From contig OX465283.1 in the NCBI GenBank assembly GCA_949987705.1, positions 94,971,813 to 95,035,812 of the forward strand: a stretch of DNA of 64,000 nt, given 5' to 3'. Positions 21,188 to 31,759 of this stretch are shown one piece after another. A program made the translations under genes and the position numbers. Source of the stretch: Thereva unica. Lineage: Eukaryota > Arthropoda > Insecta > Diptera > Therevidae. The notes below the pieces were generated by a model. That model made no database searches. It saw only the letters and a list, made by a program, of their open reading frames with translations, and had not been told where the DNA came from. How positions within the stretch are numbered: the first letter of the stretch is position 1; each line of letters begins with the position of its first letter.

Positions 21188-21900
21188 CTAGCTGGAACCC
21201 GTTGCGCCTCGCTGCACCCATCAATGTGGTGGATGGTTACCATTCAGCTCTTTCCGCAGCATTATCCGTTGTACAATATATACGCTGACCATTTTCTAGA
21301 TGACCAACCAAATGAACAACAGTTGCATATCTTTTATGAATGGCGAATGAAAGAAATTGCCATACCACTAGATTATTGCTAACTTTACGTCCCATTTAAT
21401 ATTGTGTTATTTTGCCGATCGCATTTGCATTAGCAGCACCAAAAACAGCCATGTCGCTCCCCTTCATTATATATTTGAATATGAATTTGATTGATTCGAC
21501 AGAATTGCAAAATTCAACATTTATGAGAGCATTGAACGTCTTGGACAATAATGGCGAATAGAGTACGACCCAACGATTGTCTGCTTCACAATCGTAACCT
21601 TCCAAGTTATCTCTTTGCCATTGACCTTAGTCGGTCGACGAAGATACATTGGGTAACCATTGTTCCCGATAACATTTTCAGAAATCAATGCTCTTGAATA
21701 CCGCTTTGAATATTTCTAACATGCATCATGATTCAGTCTCATCCCATTGTGGATGGCAAGTAAAAGTTATGAACAAATCTGACGACCATATTGATATTGG
21801 ACATATGCTTTCCGACACACAATGCATCAACGATTTTCCAACGTTCGTTTCGAACTGTATCGATTGTCCTTGCTGAACCTAACTAAAATTGTTAAAGTAA
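21188..21900 (-). pseudogene. Helitron/Helentron Rep-region fragment
   Basis: On the minus strand, with stops and shifts, the order FITFTCHPQWDE, DNRWVVLYSPLLSKTF, NALINVEFCNSVESIKFIFK, YIMKGSDMAVFG, ITQY and VVHLVGHLENGQRIY matches the region just after the Rep catalytic core of Helitron proteins. Helitrons move by rolling-circle replication. The fragment's right-hand (3') end is CTAG at 21191-21188 followed by T, as expected for a Helitron terminus, preceded by a GC-rich stretch. The hairpin is not clear. Confidence 0.75.
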
Positions 21901-22560
21901 CCGCTCGGCTGTGCCAACTTTGATATTTTTTGTTCTTTTTCACATATGCCTTTGTCGAAAACTACTAAATAAAGTCCATTTTAATGTAACAATTGGGTCA
22001 ATAGCAAGAGAGGGAGGTATTGTACCTTGTTCAACAAAAATTTTTGCTTAGAAACTAACACATGCACAAATGCCTTATAGATAAAGAAACATTACTTGGC
22101 CATAGCCGTTGATATCCCATCTAAAGATAATAAGTTAATCTTGGTGAAGCAAGACCCATGTACCCCGAGAGTATGATAACAAACCGGTTAACCAAGTGTT
22201 AAATATTGACCCGTGTACGCCAGCCTAATGAGAGTAACATGTAAACGCACTCTAACGTTACTACTGTTACGTTTCGGTTAATGCATTTATAATTTGACAC
22301 CACTATCGCTGCTACAATCCTTTTTTAGAACGATTTTACTTTTTTTTATTTCATTTAATAAAACAAACCGATTTCACGTACAAATCATATCAATTAAATG
22401 CGAAGAAAAAATTTCCAATAAGGATATCGACAATTCTTTTTCAAGCGCCATTACAAAAATACCAACAGACATAATCATGAAAACTATATACATAAACCTT
22501 GCTATTGAGGTCTTCTAACATAAACCACACTCAATCAGTCATTTCATGCAGCCAATTTTT
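21901..22560. other. Remaining Helitron-derived or unknown sequence
   Basis: No coding segment was recognised. By position it is probably the 5' remainder of the Helitron insertion, since a cluster gene resumes at 22795-22571. The 5' TC end could not be placed. Confidence 0.4.
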
Positions 22561-22570
22561 CAAACATCGA

Positions 22571-22795
22571 TTACATACAAAACAATGATTCATTTTTATA
22601 TATATGTATAAATGTATAGATATAGATTATCGCTTGTCCTGTTTTTACAGCCTGTTGTGCCAATGTTGTTAATCTGGATGTAGCTAGAGGTTTTAAGTGT
22701 CGAAATAATGCACTGAAGAAGCTACCGATACCTCTTCCGCGCTGATAAATAAGTGGACCACGATATACATAATTCTCCAATATCTGACAGACCAC
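22571..22795 (-). CDS. Small glycine/basic ORF of the Polinton-like cluster (truncated)
   Basis: Residues about 10-55 read YRGPLIYQRGRGIGSFFSAL then FRHLKPLATSRL and AQQAVKTGQA, a basic, glycine-containing pattern I associate with the small ORF that precedes F54H12.2-like genes in arthropod genomes, reminiscent of adenovirus-type minor core proteins. The normal C-terminus seems replaced after KTGQA by low-complexity sequence with a tatata repeat. Role uncertain. Confidence 0.5.
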   Translation of the reverse strand: MVCQILENYVYRGPLIYQRGRGIGSFFSALFRHLKPLATSRLTTLAQQAVKTGQAIIYIYTFIHIYKNESLFCM

Positions 22796-22861
22796 CGCCG
22801 CTTTGTATTAAATAAGAACGTTTATAATAGGAATCCATCCCGTAATTCTATTTATACTATG

Positions 22862-23143
22862 CTAGAACAGTCTGTTGCGTGAATATTTATAGTTTTTATT
22901 GTCGTCTTTATTTTTATTGTCTTTCTTTTTATTCTCTTTTTTGTCTTTTCTTTGAAGCATTACATAGGTTGGAATGTAGCCTGATTTAAAATCAATTGAT
23001 TCACCTTGGTTATCAGTTATTTTTATAGAAATACTTTCGATAAAAGTTTTTTCAATAGGACAGTATTTAGTTATATAAAAATGCTTACAAGATAAAAGCG
23101 CATTTTTATCTATCGAAAATGCATTCTTATCCACAAGTATCAA
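22862..23143 (-). CDS. C-terminal fragment of another capsid-cluster protein
   Basis: The segment with ISIKITDNQGESIDF and VMLQ at its C-terminal side resembles the last strands of a virion protein in the same kind of cluster, followed by an unusual asparagine/lysine-rich tail. The N-terminal part is missing: the sequence to the right is probable LTR. Assigned by context and general resemblance; low certainty. Confidence 0.4.
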   Translation of the reverse strand: MILVDKNAFSIDKNALLSCKHFYITKYCPIEKTFIESISIKITDNQGESIDFKSGYIPTYVMLQRKDKKENKKKDNKNKDDNKNYKYSRNRLF

Positions 23144-23159
23144 ATTACATTAAGAATAA

Positions 23160-23442
23160 AAATGTCCCTTGCAGACTGATCGCCAGCAAATTTTATGATT
23201 AAGAGTCGGCTGCAATATCATGTTGCATCCGCCTCAGTGACATCCACATATTCTCATTACTGATAGATTTAGAGATTTAAGTTAGTTGCTTTTAATCATC
23301 CTTGTATTACGTCTCTAAACTTCATTCCGCCTTTTTTTTTGTTAAATTAAAATAATTTAAAGATTACTGTTTTTTTTTTAAAGTCTTTATTGTGTTTTCT
23401 AAAATAAAGAACAATAGTGGAAATTTTAATCATTTAATCATT
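23160..23442 (+). repeat. Probable 5' LTR end of the plus-strand Gypsy element
   Basis: The sequence begins with TGT at 23160, has a polyadenylation-like aataaagaac near its right end and is directly followed by a primer-binding-like site. No second LTR was found in the window, so the left boundary is a guess. Confidence 0.4.
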
Positions 23443-23444
23443 AT

Positions 23445-23456
23445 TGGCGCAGTCGG
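23445..23456 (+). promoter_or_regulatory. Primer-binding site of the Gypsy element
   Basis: TGGCGCAGTCGG is a form often seen immediately after Gypsy 5' LTRs, where a tRNA 3' end primes minus-strand DNA synthesis. A purine-rich leader follows. Confidence 0.6.
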
Positions 23457-25292
23457 AAAAGAAAAAAAAATCGGTGATAACACGATTCTACATTTCAAAA
23501 AGCGTTCGCGAAGAAGAAACAGTGATTTTCCTTAAAACAAAAAGTGCAAAAAAGGAATAACATTGTACATTTCCTTCCGAAAAGGTGTTAGCGAAGAAGC
23601 TACATTTGGATAAGGAAGTGATTTTAATTCAAGTGTTCGCAAAGAGAAAAAAAAACCCCAGAATTTTGATAAAGAAGAATATTCCTTCAAATACAAAAAT
23701 TTAAAGGAGAGGAGATAAGAGAAGCCACGAAGGAGCCGTATACAAAACTGAAACTCCACTCGAAGACTACAGACAACAAACATTTTTTTTTCTTTGAAAT
23801 ATTATTACAACATTCCTAAATAAATTAATTTAGAATACATTTTTTTAAAATTAACTAAGAACATTGATTATCTATAAGTAGATGCGTAATCATGGGACCT
23901 GCGAAGATGGCGGGTGTTGGTGTTTGGCGGCGCTAGTGTCTGTTTTCTTTTTGCGGTTTGTGCTTTCGGTAAAACTTCCAAGATTTGGAAGCTTTGGTTT
24001 GGAGTTTCGATAATACATAATAAAAAAGCTGAGGGTTATCGATGATGGAAATAAAGTGTACATAAGAAGGTATTTTCTTGGAACATTAAAATGAAGTTGA
24101 ATTTATTTTGGTTGGGGCGCGGTGCCGTATACAAATTTGAGATATCGAATCTCATGATTTTTCAGTTTTCGGACTTTTTGATTTTATGAGACTTATTTGC
24201 ATTAGTTAGCGAAAAGTCCATTTGCAACGCAAAGGAATGGGAGGGGGAGGGGTGTCGAAACACCGTATTGAAACTATAGAAACTATAGATTTGAGAATCG
24301 CAAAGTGTCAAATCCGCACTCACTTCCGCGCCGCCGGATCTGGGAGTCGAGGCCATTTCTCTTCATGTTTTTTGGTGGCTGATTATGAAAATCAGCAGGA
24401 AATTTTAAGACTGCAATAAAATATGTTTGTCACCCTTATAAATATAAAATATACCCCTTTTTAAGGATAATTATAATAATCAAATTAAATGCACTCTTTT
24501 TTATATTTATTTGCGAAGGTGGTTGATTTTTATTTAATCTACATAGCCGAATTTTATCAAGCATTAAGGGGATAAAATTAAAGGGAAGTAATATTTTAAA
24601 AATAAACTTTATACAGCAGCTTTTTTCTACGTTTTGGGTAATTGTTGCTGCTACCGGATTGCAGGTTGGTTGCTTGGTATTGTTAAGAAGAAATAAGTCA
24701 TTTTCAATACAATACAGGTTGTATTTGAAAAATGATTCAAATATTTTTATGTTTTTAAATTTTATTTTTGATGAAATAATATCAAAAATAAATTGGAAAA
24801 TTTATTATAACCTCTTTCTCAATGCGGTGAATCCACCCTTGAATCAAATCAAAAAAAAACTTGAAAAATGTTGTACGATTTTTGAACAAATTTCCCAAAA
24901 TAACTCTTGTACAACTAGTCCATTATTTAGTTTGTCATATCATGGTTCATTGTCTTGCAGTAAGATTAGTACAAGGGTGGAATAGGTTAACCATTATGAT
25001 CGAAGATCGCGTTTGAATTCTTGGATGTTGGAACTCGGAAATACTAACCGATTATTCCAGAATCCAGTTGTTATTTTTAGAAGCGAATTCCTATTTTGTG
25101 GAGTGCCCGAAAAGAGGGCTGCAGGTGGAAGGAGTGAGACGAGTTATCTAATTTGGTGCTGAGGGAATAAGATTGCCGTGCAGTCAGGAGAGGGTTTATT
25201 TCGATGGTACTGAGATAGTGGCGATAGAATGTTGTATGTTTAGCAAGTAATTTGTTGATCTAAACAGGAAGCACCAAGATTTATTGATTGTC
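23457..25292. other. Gypsy leader and intervening repeat sequence without genes
   Basis: To about 23860 this is an A-rich leader. From 23862 on, sequence changes character; a 25-bp segment at about 23862-23888 is inverted at about 30550-30578. No coding region was found up to the RTE element. Confidence 0.45.
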
Positions 25293-25306
25293 AGTCAGCC
25301 TTCGAG

Positions 25307-28300
25307 GGGCGAACGGCTAACAAAGATCTCGGAAAGTGGTGACACCCGATTTGTCACTTCTATTAAAATCCGAAGAGATCCACTGCAATCAAACACCAAG
25401 CAGACCTGTTAGCAAGTCCTAATCCCACCTCCCCGCGGTGCCCCCTGCGGTACTTCTTCGGAAGGAGCTAACGGGAGAGGGGCGAATGGCGAGCTCTCTG
25501 CGCCACAAAACAGAGCTTTTAAGTCGGTTGGGCTGAGGGTTAGCAACCCGCTCTCATAAAAAACACTATTGCTACGAATCGGCAAACAGTGCCTCGGAAC
25601 CGGATGGACAACACGACGACGACCTTTGCTTTTCGAACAAGGACACGAATCGGATTATGGAATGTGAGAACAATGCTTGCTGAGGGACGGCTGGATGAAG
25701 TCCTCAACGAGATGAATCGATATAAAATCAAGATCATGGGACTGAGCGAGACCAGATGGCCCGATGCGGGGGAACATATCTGCCCAAATGGCGAGTCCTT
25801 CTTATATTCTGGGAGAAATGAAACTGAAAGCCGTAGGAGTGGTGTTGGCGTAATACTCACCAAAGAAGCCAGGGCTAGCCTCATTAGCTGGTCACCGGTT
25901 TCTGAGAGGATTATTACCATGCGCCTACGTACCAGACTAAGAAGTACTACGGTAGTTCAATGCTATGCTCCAACCGAAGACGCAGAAGATGACATCAAAG
26001 ACGAGTTCTACATGCGACTGAATGAGGTTTTTCGCTCTATTCCAAGGGGAGACATCATTGTATTAATAGGTGACTTAAATGCACAAATCGGTCACGACAA
26101 CACCGGTCTTGAACAAACAATTGGAAAACAAGGCCTAAGCCAAGTTACCAATAACAATGGTGAGCTTTTCGTTGACTTTTGTTCTTCCCATCAACTTATG
26201 GTAGGTGGAACTTACTTTTGTCACAAGAAGATACATAAAGAGACCTGGGTATCGCCCGATGGTAGAACGAGAAATCAGATAGATCATGTGGCCGTCAGCA
26301 GCAGATGGAGAACCATTCTGGAAGATGTCAGGAGCTTCAGGGGAGCGGACACTGGAAGCGACCACCATTTGGTAGTAGCAACTATTCGCCTTAGAATCGC
26401 TGCAATCAGAAACTTTCAACGTGAATCTATAAACCGTAGACGGTTTAACGTTGACCTCTTGCGGGAGAGCGCTAAAAAGCGAGAATTTGCTGGAAACCTG
26501 CAGCAAATATTAAACCAGCAAACCGTTTCTGACGACACAAATATTGAAGACCTGTGGAGTACAACAAAGGGCGCTATATTGACGGCTGCGGAAACGAGCA
26601 TCGGTTATGTCCAGAGAAACATGCAACATTGGATCTCGGACAGCACCTGGCAAAAAATAGAACGCAGGAGGGCCCTCAAAAATAACATAAACTCTACAAG
26701 CGACCCGGATAGACGTCACCAACTTGAACGGGAGTACTCTCAATTACACCGAGAGGTAAAGAGAAGTGTCCGGCGTGATAAAAGGCAGCAGATAAACGAA
26801 CTCGCAGAAAAAGCGGAAAACGCGGCAAACACAGGCAACAGTAAAGTGCTGTACCAAATTACTAAACAGCTCTCGGGAAAGCACTCTACTAAAAAGCATG
26901 CCGTTAAGAGTGCGGATGGAAGGCTGCTGTGCAGCGACGAGGAGCAGCTCCAAAGATGGAGAGATTATTTCTTCGCCGCCCTGAATGGCTCACTCACACA
27001 GGAACCTCAGGAAAACAGCAACAATGCACAGCCGATAAGAATCAACACCCGGGCCCCATCCAAGACGGAAATAGTAACCGCAATTCATGCGATGGCCAAT
27101 GGTAAAGCAGCTGGAAAAGATGGCATCCCGCCAGAATTGTTGAAAGCCGACTCAAGCCTCATAGCAGATGCGCTTCAGCCAATCCTCGAATTAGCATGGA
27201 ATACCTGTACCTTTCCGGAGGATTGGACGGAAGGTATCATAGTCAAAATACCCAAAAAGGGGGATCTAACAATATGCGACAACTGGAGAGGCATCTGTCT
27301 ATTATCTACTGTGGGTAAAATCTTGTCCCACACTATACTATCAAGAATAAGAGAGGCAGTAGATCAAACGCTTAGAAGGCAGCAGGCCGGATTCAGGAAG
27401 GGCCGTTCATGTATAGATCACATCAACACCTTAAGAATAATAGTGGAACAGTCTACTGAATTCCGATCCCCCCTTTACCTTGCTTTCGTAGATTATGAGA
27501 AAGCGTTCGACTCGGTTAATAGGAGCTTTATATGGCAGGCATTACGGCGACTTGGACTGCCGGATAAGATAATAGAATTCATAAAAGCCCTATACAACAA
27601 TTCCAAATGCAGAGTTCTCCATAACGGAAAATTATCCGACAGCTTTGAGGTGAGTTCAGGAGTACGACAAGGATGCTTACTATCCCCATTACTATTTCTT
27701 ATAGTAATAAATGACATTCTTGTTGGCGCTCTAGATAGTAGAACAGGCGGCATACAGTGGGGTTTGCTAGATCGCCTTAAGGACCTCGACTACGCAGATG
27801 ATATCTGTTTGCTGGCCCACAGACATCAGGAGCTAAAAAACATGTTAAACAATTTGGCAACAGAAAGTAGTCTAGCAGGCTTAAGGCTGAATCCGAATAA
27901 AACCAAAGAAATGCGGATAAATGCAAACACACTTGAACGAACTGCGCTGAATAACCGTGACGTGGAACTGGTAGATAAATTCTGCTACCTCGGTAGTATT
28001 ATTACCGAAAATGGTGGTGCAGAAGAAGACGTGAGTTCCAGAATAAATAAAGCACGAAGCGCATATGCATGCTTGTTCCGCATATGGAGATCAACGGAGA
28101 TCTCAACCAACACCAAATTGCGGCTGTTCAACTCCAACGTTAAGGCAGTTCTTTTATACGGTTGCGAAACATGGAAAGTCACCCAATTCATCACAGGGCG
28201 CCTACAAGTCTTCATAAACAGATGCCTACATCGTATCCTAAAAATCCGCTGGCAAGATAGAATTTCAAATGAAGAGCTATGGCGCCGTGCCGGCCAAGAA

Positions 28301-28577
28301 AGGATAGACGACCAAATCAGGCGAAGGAAATGGAATTGGGTTGGCCACACCTTGCGATGCGATAACGAAAATCTAGCCAAACAGGCCCTTGACTGGAACC
28401 CGCAAGGATCCCGTCGAGTTGGAAGACCTAAAACAACGTGGAGGAGAATCCTACTAGCAGAGGCCGCAACTACTGGGAGATCCTGGTCAGAGCTAAGAGC
28501 TGTCGCGCAAAACAGAGTCCGCTGGAGGGCAACTGTTTCCGCCCTATGTCCCACGAGGGATTAAGGGGCACATAGAT
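25307..28577 (+). mobile_element. RTE-clade non-LTR retrotransposon, near full length
   Basis: The insertion is bracketed by the 13-bp direct repeat AGTCAGCCTTCGA (25293-25305 and 28578-28590). It has a 5' UTR of about 280 bases, one intact ORF and an extremely short 3' UTR ending in catagat, all typical of RTE elements. Intact ORF plus target-site duplication indicate a young copy. Confidence 0.88.
25589..28564 (+). CDS. RTE ORF2: endonuclease and reverse transcriptase, 991 aa, intact
   Basis: The endonuclease spans about residues 18-270 (RIGLWNVRTMLAEGRLDEV, GLSETRWP, GVILTKEA, LIGDLNAQIG, NQIDHVAVS, GSDHHLV). The reverse transcriptase covers about 500-790: WRGICLLSTVGKI, FRKGRSCIDHI, FVDYEKAFDSVNR, GVRQGCLLSPLLF and the catalytic LDYADDICLL. 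The C-terminal part holds WVGHTLRCDNENLAKQALDW and GRPKTTWRR, a conserved tail of RTE-like proteins. No zinc knuckle or RNase H. It makes element cDNA at nicked chromosomal sites. The ATG at 25589 is not far upstream of the endonuclease and no lesion is present. Confidence 0.92.
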   Translation: MPRNRMDNTTTTFAFRTRTRIGLWNVRTMLAEGRLDEVLNEMNRYKIKIMGLSETRWPDAGEHICPNGESFLYSGRNETESRRSGVGVILTKEARASLISWSPVSERIITMRLRTRLRSTTVVQCYAPTEDAEDDIKDEFYMRLNEVFRSIPRGDIIVLIGDLNAQIGHDNTGLEQTIGKQGLSQVTNNNGELFVDFCSSHQLMVGGTYFCHKKIHKETWVSPDGRTRNQIDHVAVSSRWRTILEDVRSFRGADTGSDHHLVVATIRLRIAAIRNFQRESINRRRFNVDLLRESAKKREFAGNLQQILNQQTVSDDTNIEDLWSTTKGAILTAAETSIGYVQRNMQHWISDSTWQKIERRRALKNNINSTSDPDRRHQLEREYSQLHREVKRSVRRDKRQQINELAEKAENAANTGNSKVLYQITKQLSGKHSTKKHAVKSADGRLLCSDEEQLQRWRDYFFAALNGSLTQEPQENSNNAQPIRINTRAPSKTEIVTAIHAMANGKAAGKDGIPPELLKADSSLIADALQPILELAWNTCTFPEDWTEGIIVKIPKKGDLTICDNWRGICLLSTVGKILSHTILSRIREAVDQTLRRQQAGFRKGRSCIDHINTLRIIVEQSTEFRSPLYLAFVDYEKAFDSVNRSFIWQALRRLGLPDKIIEFIKALYNNSKCRVLHNGKLSDSFEVSSGVRQGCLLSPLLFLIVINDILVGALDSRTGGIQWGLLDRLKDLDYADDICLLAHRHQELKNMLNNLATESSLAGLRLNPNKTKEMRINANTLERTALNNRDVELVDKFCYLGSIITENGGAEEDVSSRINKARSAYACLFRIWRSTEISTNTKLRLFNSNVKAVLLYGCETWKVTQFITGRLQVFINRCLHRILKIRWQDRISNEELWRRAGQERIDDQIRRRKWNWVGHTLRCDNENLAKQALDWNPQGSRRVGRPKTTWRRILLAEAATTGRSWSELRAVAQNRVRWRATVSALCPTRD

Positions 28578-28590
28578 AGTCAGCCTTCGA

Positions 28591-29826
28591 CGATAACTTA
28601 GGAAGTTTACGGGATAAAACTGATAAAAGTGTTTAAATATTCTCCGTTTTTACAACCCAGCGGGAAATGTAATGGCTAGGTAAGCGAGGTGATAATGAGA
28701 TGGACCCATTACCTTTGTGATGAAATAATAGCTTACTTTTACATAGGGATGTCCTATGGCGGTAAGTACTTACTGTAGGCATTACAAACGAGGACTTATT
28801 TCAGAGGTGAAGTGTATTAAGTGAATACATAGATTACCATGTAAGGCACGCAGAATAAAATTCTGGCTACCCTTTTTAGCATTAAAAACTTTACTATCCA
28901 AAATTACCATTGCATTTCAGCTACATTTGGTGAGAATTTTACTAGCAAGATATCTTTTTGACTACACTGCACGATCCACACCGAACGAATTTGGAGGACG
29001 GAATAAACTCAAGAAGAGAGGCTTCGACAAGACAAAGAATAATAAAAGCACATCAAATTTTCAACGAAAATATTTCACAAGTCATTACCTAGTCGGTTAC
29101 CTAGCCATTACAATGTAAAGACCTCCATTTTACTAAATTTGCAGTAGAATTTTTCACTTACCATGTAAGCGGTTACACAAATCATTAATGAATTCTTGGG
29201 TTACCTGAGTAACCCCTCGCTAGTTTTCCCGCTGCGAAGTAAAGCCTTTGATTTGTTACATATAGGGTGTTAGTAATACTCTATTTACAAATTTTATAGC
29301 GCCAAACTATTAGGAGTCCTAGCATATGTGACAGACCCTGTACAAGCAGTAGCGGAAAAATCGTAAAGATGAGAGGATGAATATTAACAAAACCAGTTCA
29401 TACTAAGTAAAGCCGGTTTATAGTACACTTCAGCCAAGGATTCAATTGTTTTACAGTTCCAGGATGATATATTTATGTAGATCTATCATTATAGCCAAGG
29501 TCCTAAATCCAAAGCAATGCCTGAATGCGAAAGGATCTTTTTGATTTAAAGCCGTGAATTATGCCTACTGGGGACACCACGATATAAAAAAACGCGCCCT
29601 GTACTCGACCTCTTAGGTGGTGTGGAAGAGAATGCACAAGACTTATTATATTTATAAAGCACTTACAATTCCTGGTGCGTTATAAATTTTAAAATATTCT
29701 TTTGGAGTAAAATGCGACAGTTTAGCATGGAATGGTTTTACATAAAGAAAGATTTTACTTTTCCGATATCATTAAACATCAAATCTTAATGATGAGGCAA
29801 AATACTTCATTGCCTGGGATACTATA
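28591..29826. other. Repeat-derived non-coding region
   Basis: Contains a short inverted pair CAGCGGGAAA (28658-28667) and its complement (29225-29234) with further inverted pieces (atgtaatggctaggtaa near 28667 and 29097), probably an old MITE of about 577 bp without a clear duplication. At 29564-29634 lies a 70-bp sequence repeated at 32698-32766. No genes. Confidence 0.5.
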
Positions 29827-30085
29827 TCGAGCCCTTCCCGCCGTTTTATCGTAAGCGACATTTTTTCGAAAATTCGTTTTTTACCGCAAACGACGTTAAT
29901 TTAACCTTCGAAACATACCACCAATTTTGACATTAATCGGATAATAAACTAGCCTAACTAATAAAATAATTAGCCTAACTAATTTCAGCCCATTACAAAT
30001 AATAGATACAAAAATAAGTAAGAAAAACCTTCTCCTGTAAAATTTACTTATTGTCGGTTACGATAAAACGGCGGGAAGGGCTCGA
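29827..30085. mobile_element. MITE with 33-bp terminal repeats and TA duplication
   Basis: The ends start TCGAGCCCTTCCCGCCG and match in inverse over 32 of 33 bases (29827-29859, 30053-30085), flanked by TA on both sides. Length 259 bp, AT-rich and non-coding inside. Fits a Tc1/mariner-type MITE. Confidence 0.85.
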
Positions 30086-30649
30086 TATGATAAAAACCTC
30101 TTCCATATGTAATTTAAAACTTTTTACTGAAATTTTCTCAGGCTCAACTTTTGGTCGAAAATAGAAAAACTTTTATATTCTGCACAAAGCAGAAATTAAA
30201 ATTTGCGGCACCGTATCCACCTGCAAACAAAAAAATATGATTTCATAAAAAATAAAAAAAAAATAAAAATATTCCACGACTAAATTTTTTCCTAAACCTG
30301 AAAAATCGTTTTTAAACAACACAACAACAAAAATTCCGAAAATTTTGTCTCAAAGAACGGCAGGCGCAATCGCAAGTATCCCAATTCATGTGATTGCTAT
30401 ATACATGAATTCAAAAGTTCAATGTACATAAGCAGCGAAACCGATAGACAGCTTTTATATATTTCGAAAGCTCTTGAGTCTCAGTTTTAACATGGATTTT
30501 TGAAATCAGTGTAAGTAAGGCCATCTATGTCCAAAGCCCGCAAACAAGGTTACGTATCTACTTATAGATAATCAATGCTAAGAATTTACTCCTAAACAAA
30601 TAATAAAAACTAGTTGGGATGTGGGTTCGACCCTTTCGGTCCACACGAT
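30086..30649. other. No recognisable gene
   Basis: AT-rich sequence with homopolymer A/T runs. At about 30550-30578 it contains the inverse of a segment at 23862-23888. No coding potential. Confidence 0.5.
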
Positions 30650-31647
30650 CAACTTCCCAGTATGATGGATGTTGAATATATGATTGGATATTTTAATAAT
30701 AAATTAACAATAGGCAATATAGAATATATCTATAATACCGAGAATTTGTCACAATTGTTTATCAATATTTTCGCTAAAATGTCAAACTAAATGTGCGCAC
30801 TTACAAGATTAGGATGACGAAAATGTATATAAAATTGATGTATTAATGTTTTTCGGTACCTCAATGAAGTCGATATAGTTTTTAGTTCGCGCGGTATCGT
30901 GCAGGTACAAAAATCACTTAAGTCATTTAAACCAAAAACCGCTGGACCGAATATTATAAAAATCTTTTCAGATTATATTGTCGCTAATGCGCTTCGAACG
31001 GCACCTCAAGTAAGTCAATATCTTTCGTGGTTCGGGCGATATCGTGCAGGTACAAAAATCACTTACGCCGCTTAAACAAAAAAACGGCTGGACCGAATTT
31101 TATGAAAATCTTTTCAGATCATATTTTGGTTAATACTCTTCGAACGGCACGTCAACTAAGTCGATATCTTTTATAGTTCGCGCGATATCGTGCAGGTACA
31201 AAAATCACTTAAGTCATTTAAACCAAAAAACCGCTGGACCGAATATTATAAAAATCTTTTCAGATTATATTGTCGCTAATACGCTTCGAACGGCACCTCA
31301 AGTAAGTCAATATCTTTCGCGGTTCGGGCGATATCATGCAGGTACAAAAATCACTTACGTCGCTTAAACAAAAAACGGCTGGACCGAATTTCATGAAAAT
31401 CTTTTCAGATCATATTTCGGTTAATACGCTTCGAACGACACCTCAACGAAGTCGATATCAGTTTTGGTTCTCGCGATATCGTGCAGGAAAAAATGACCAC
31501 ATCCGTACGCACATACACACACACACACATACTTCCTCCCAATTTTTTGCTTAAAATGCTCCTGGGACCTTGAAAGATGAAAATACGTTGAAATTTTCGA
31601 TTTCGATTTTCGGACCGATTACAATAACTTCCTATACTGGGAAGTTA
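30650..31647. mobile_element. About 1-kb element with inverted ends around a tandem array
   Basis: AACTTCCCAGTAT at 30650-30662 is inverted as ATACTGGGAAGTT at 31635-31647. Between them lie AT-rich DNA and a 145-bp tandem array. The short inverted ends suggest a nonautonomous element with an internal satellite. No target-site duplication identified. Confidence 0.5.
30843..31500. repeat. 145-bp tandem repeat, about 4.5 copies, alternating types
   Basis: The string gcaggtac or gcagga recurs at 30901, 31045, 31192, 31338 and 31482 (spacing 144-147). Units 1 and 3 share ttaaacc...attataaaaatc...attgtcgct; units 2 and 4 share cgcttaaac...atgaaaatc...atatttcggtt. So the array is built of about 290-bp dimers. 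A short (CA)n run follows at 31510. Confidence 0.9.
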
Positions 31648-31759
31648 AAAAAAATAATAAATTTTGATGTTAGATAAGATTCGCAACCATAACTTCAGTT
31701 TTTGTGTTTTTATCTTTCCTTTAATTTGATTTAATAATTAATAATAATACGCAATAAAA

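Noticed and set aside
24659..24985. 108-residue ORF
   Set aside because: No recognisable domain, AT-rich composition; likely chance.
27985..28554. 189-residue minus-strand ORF
   Set aside because: Shadow of the RTE polyprotein on the other strand.
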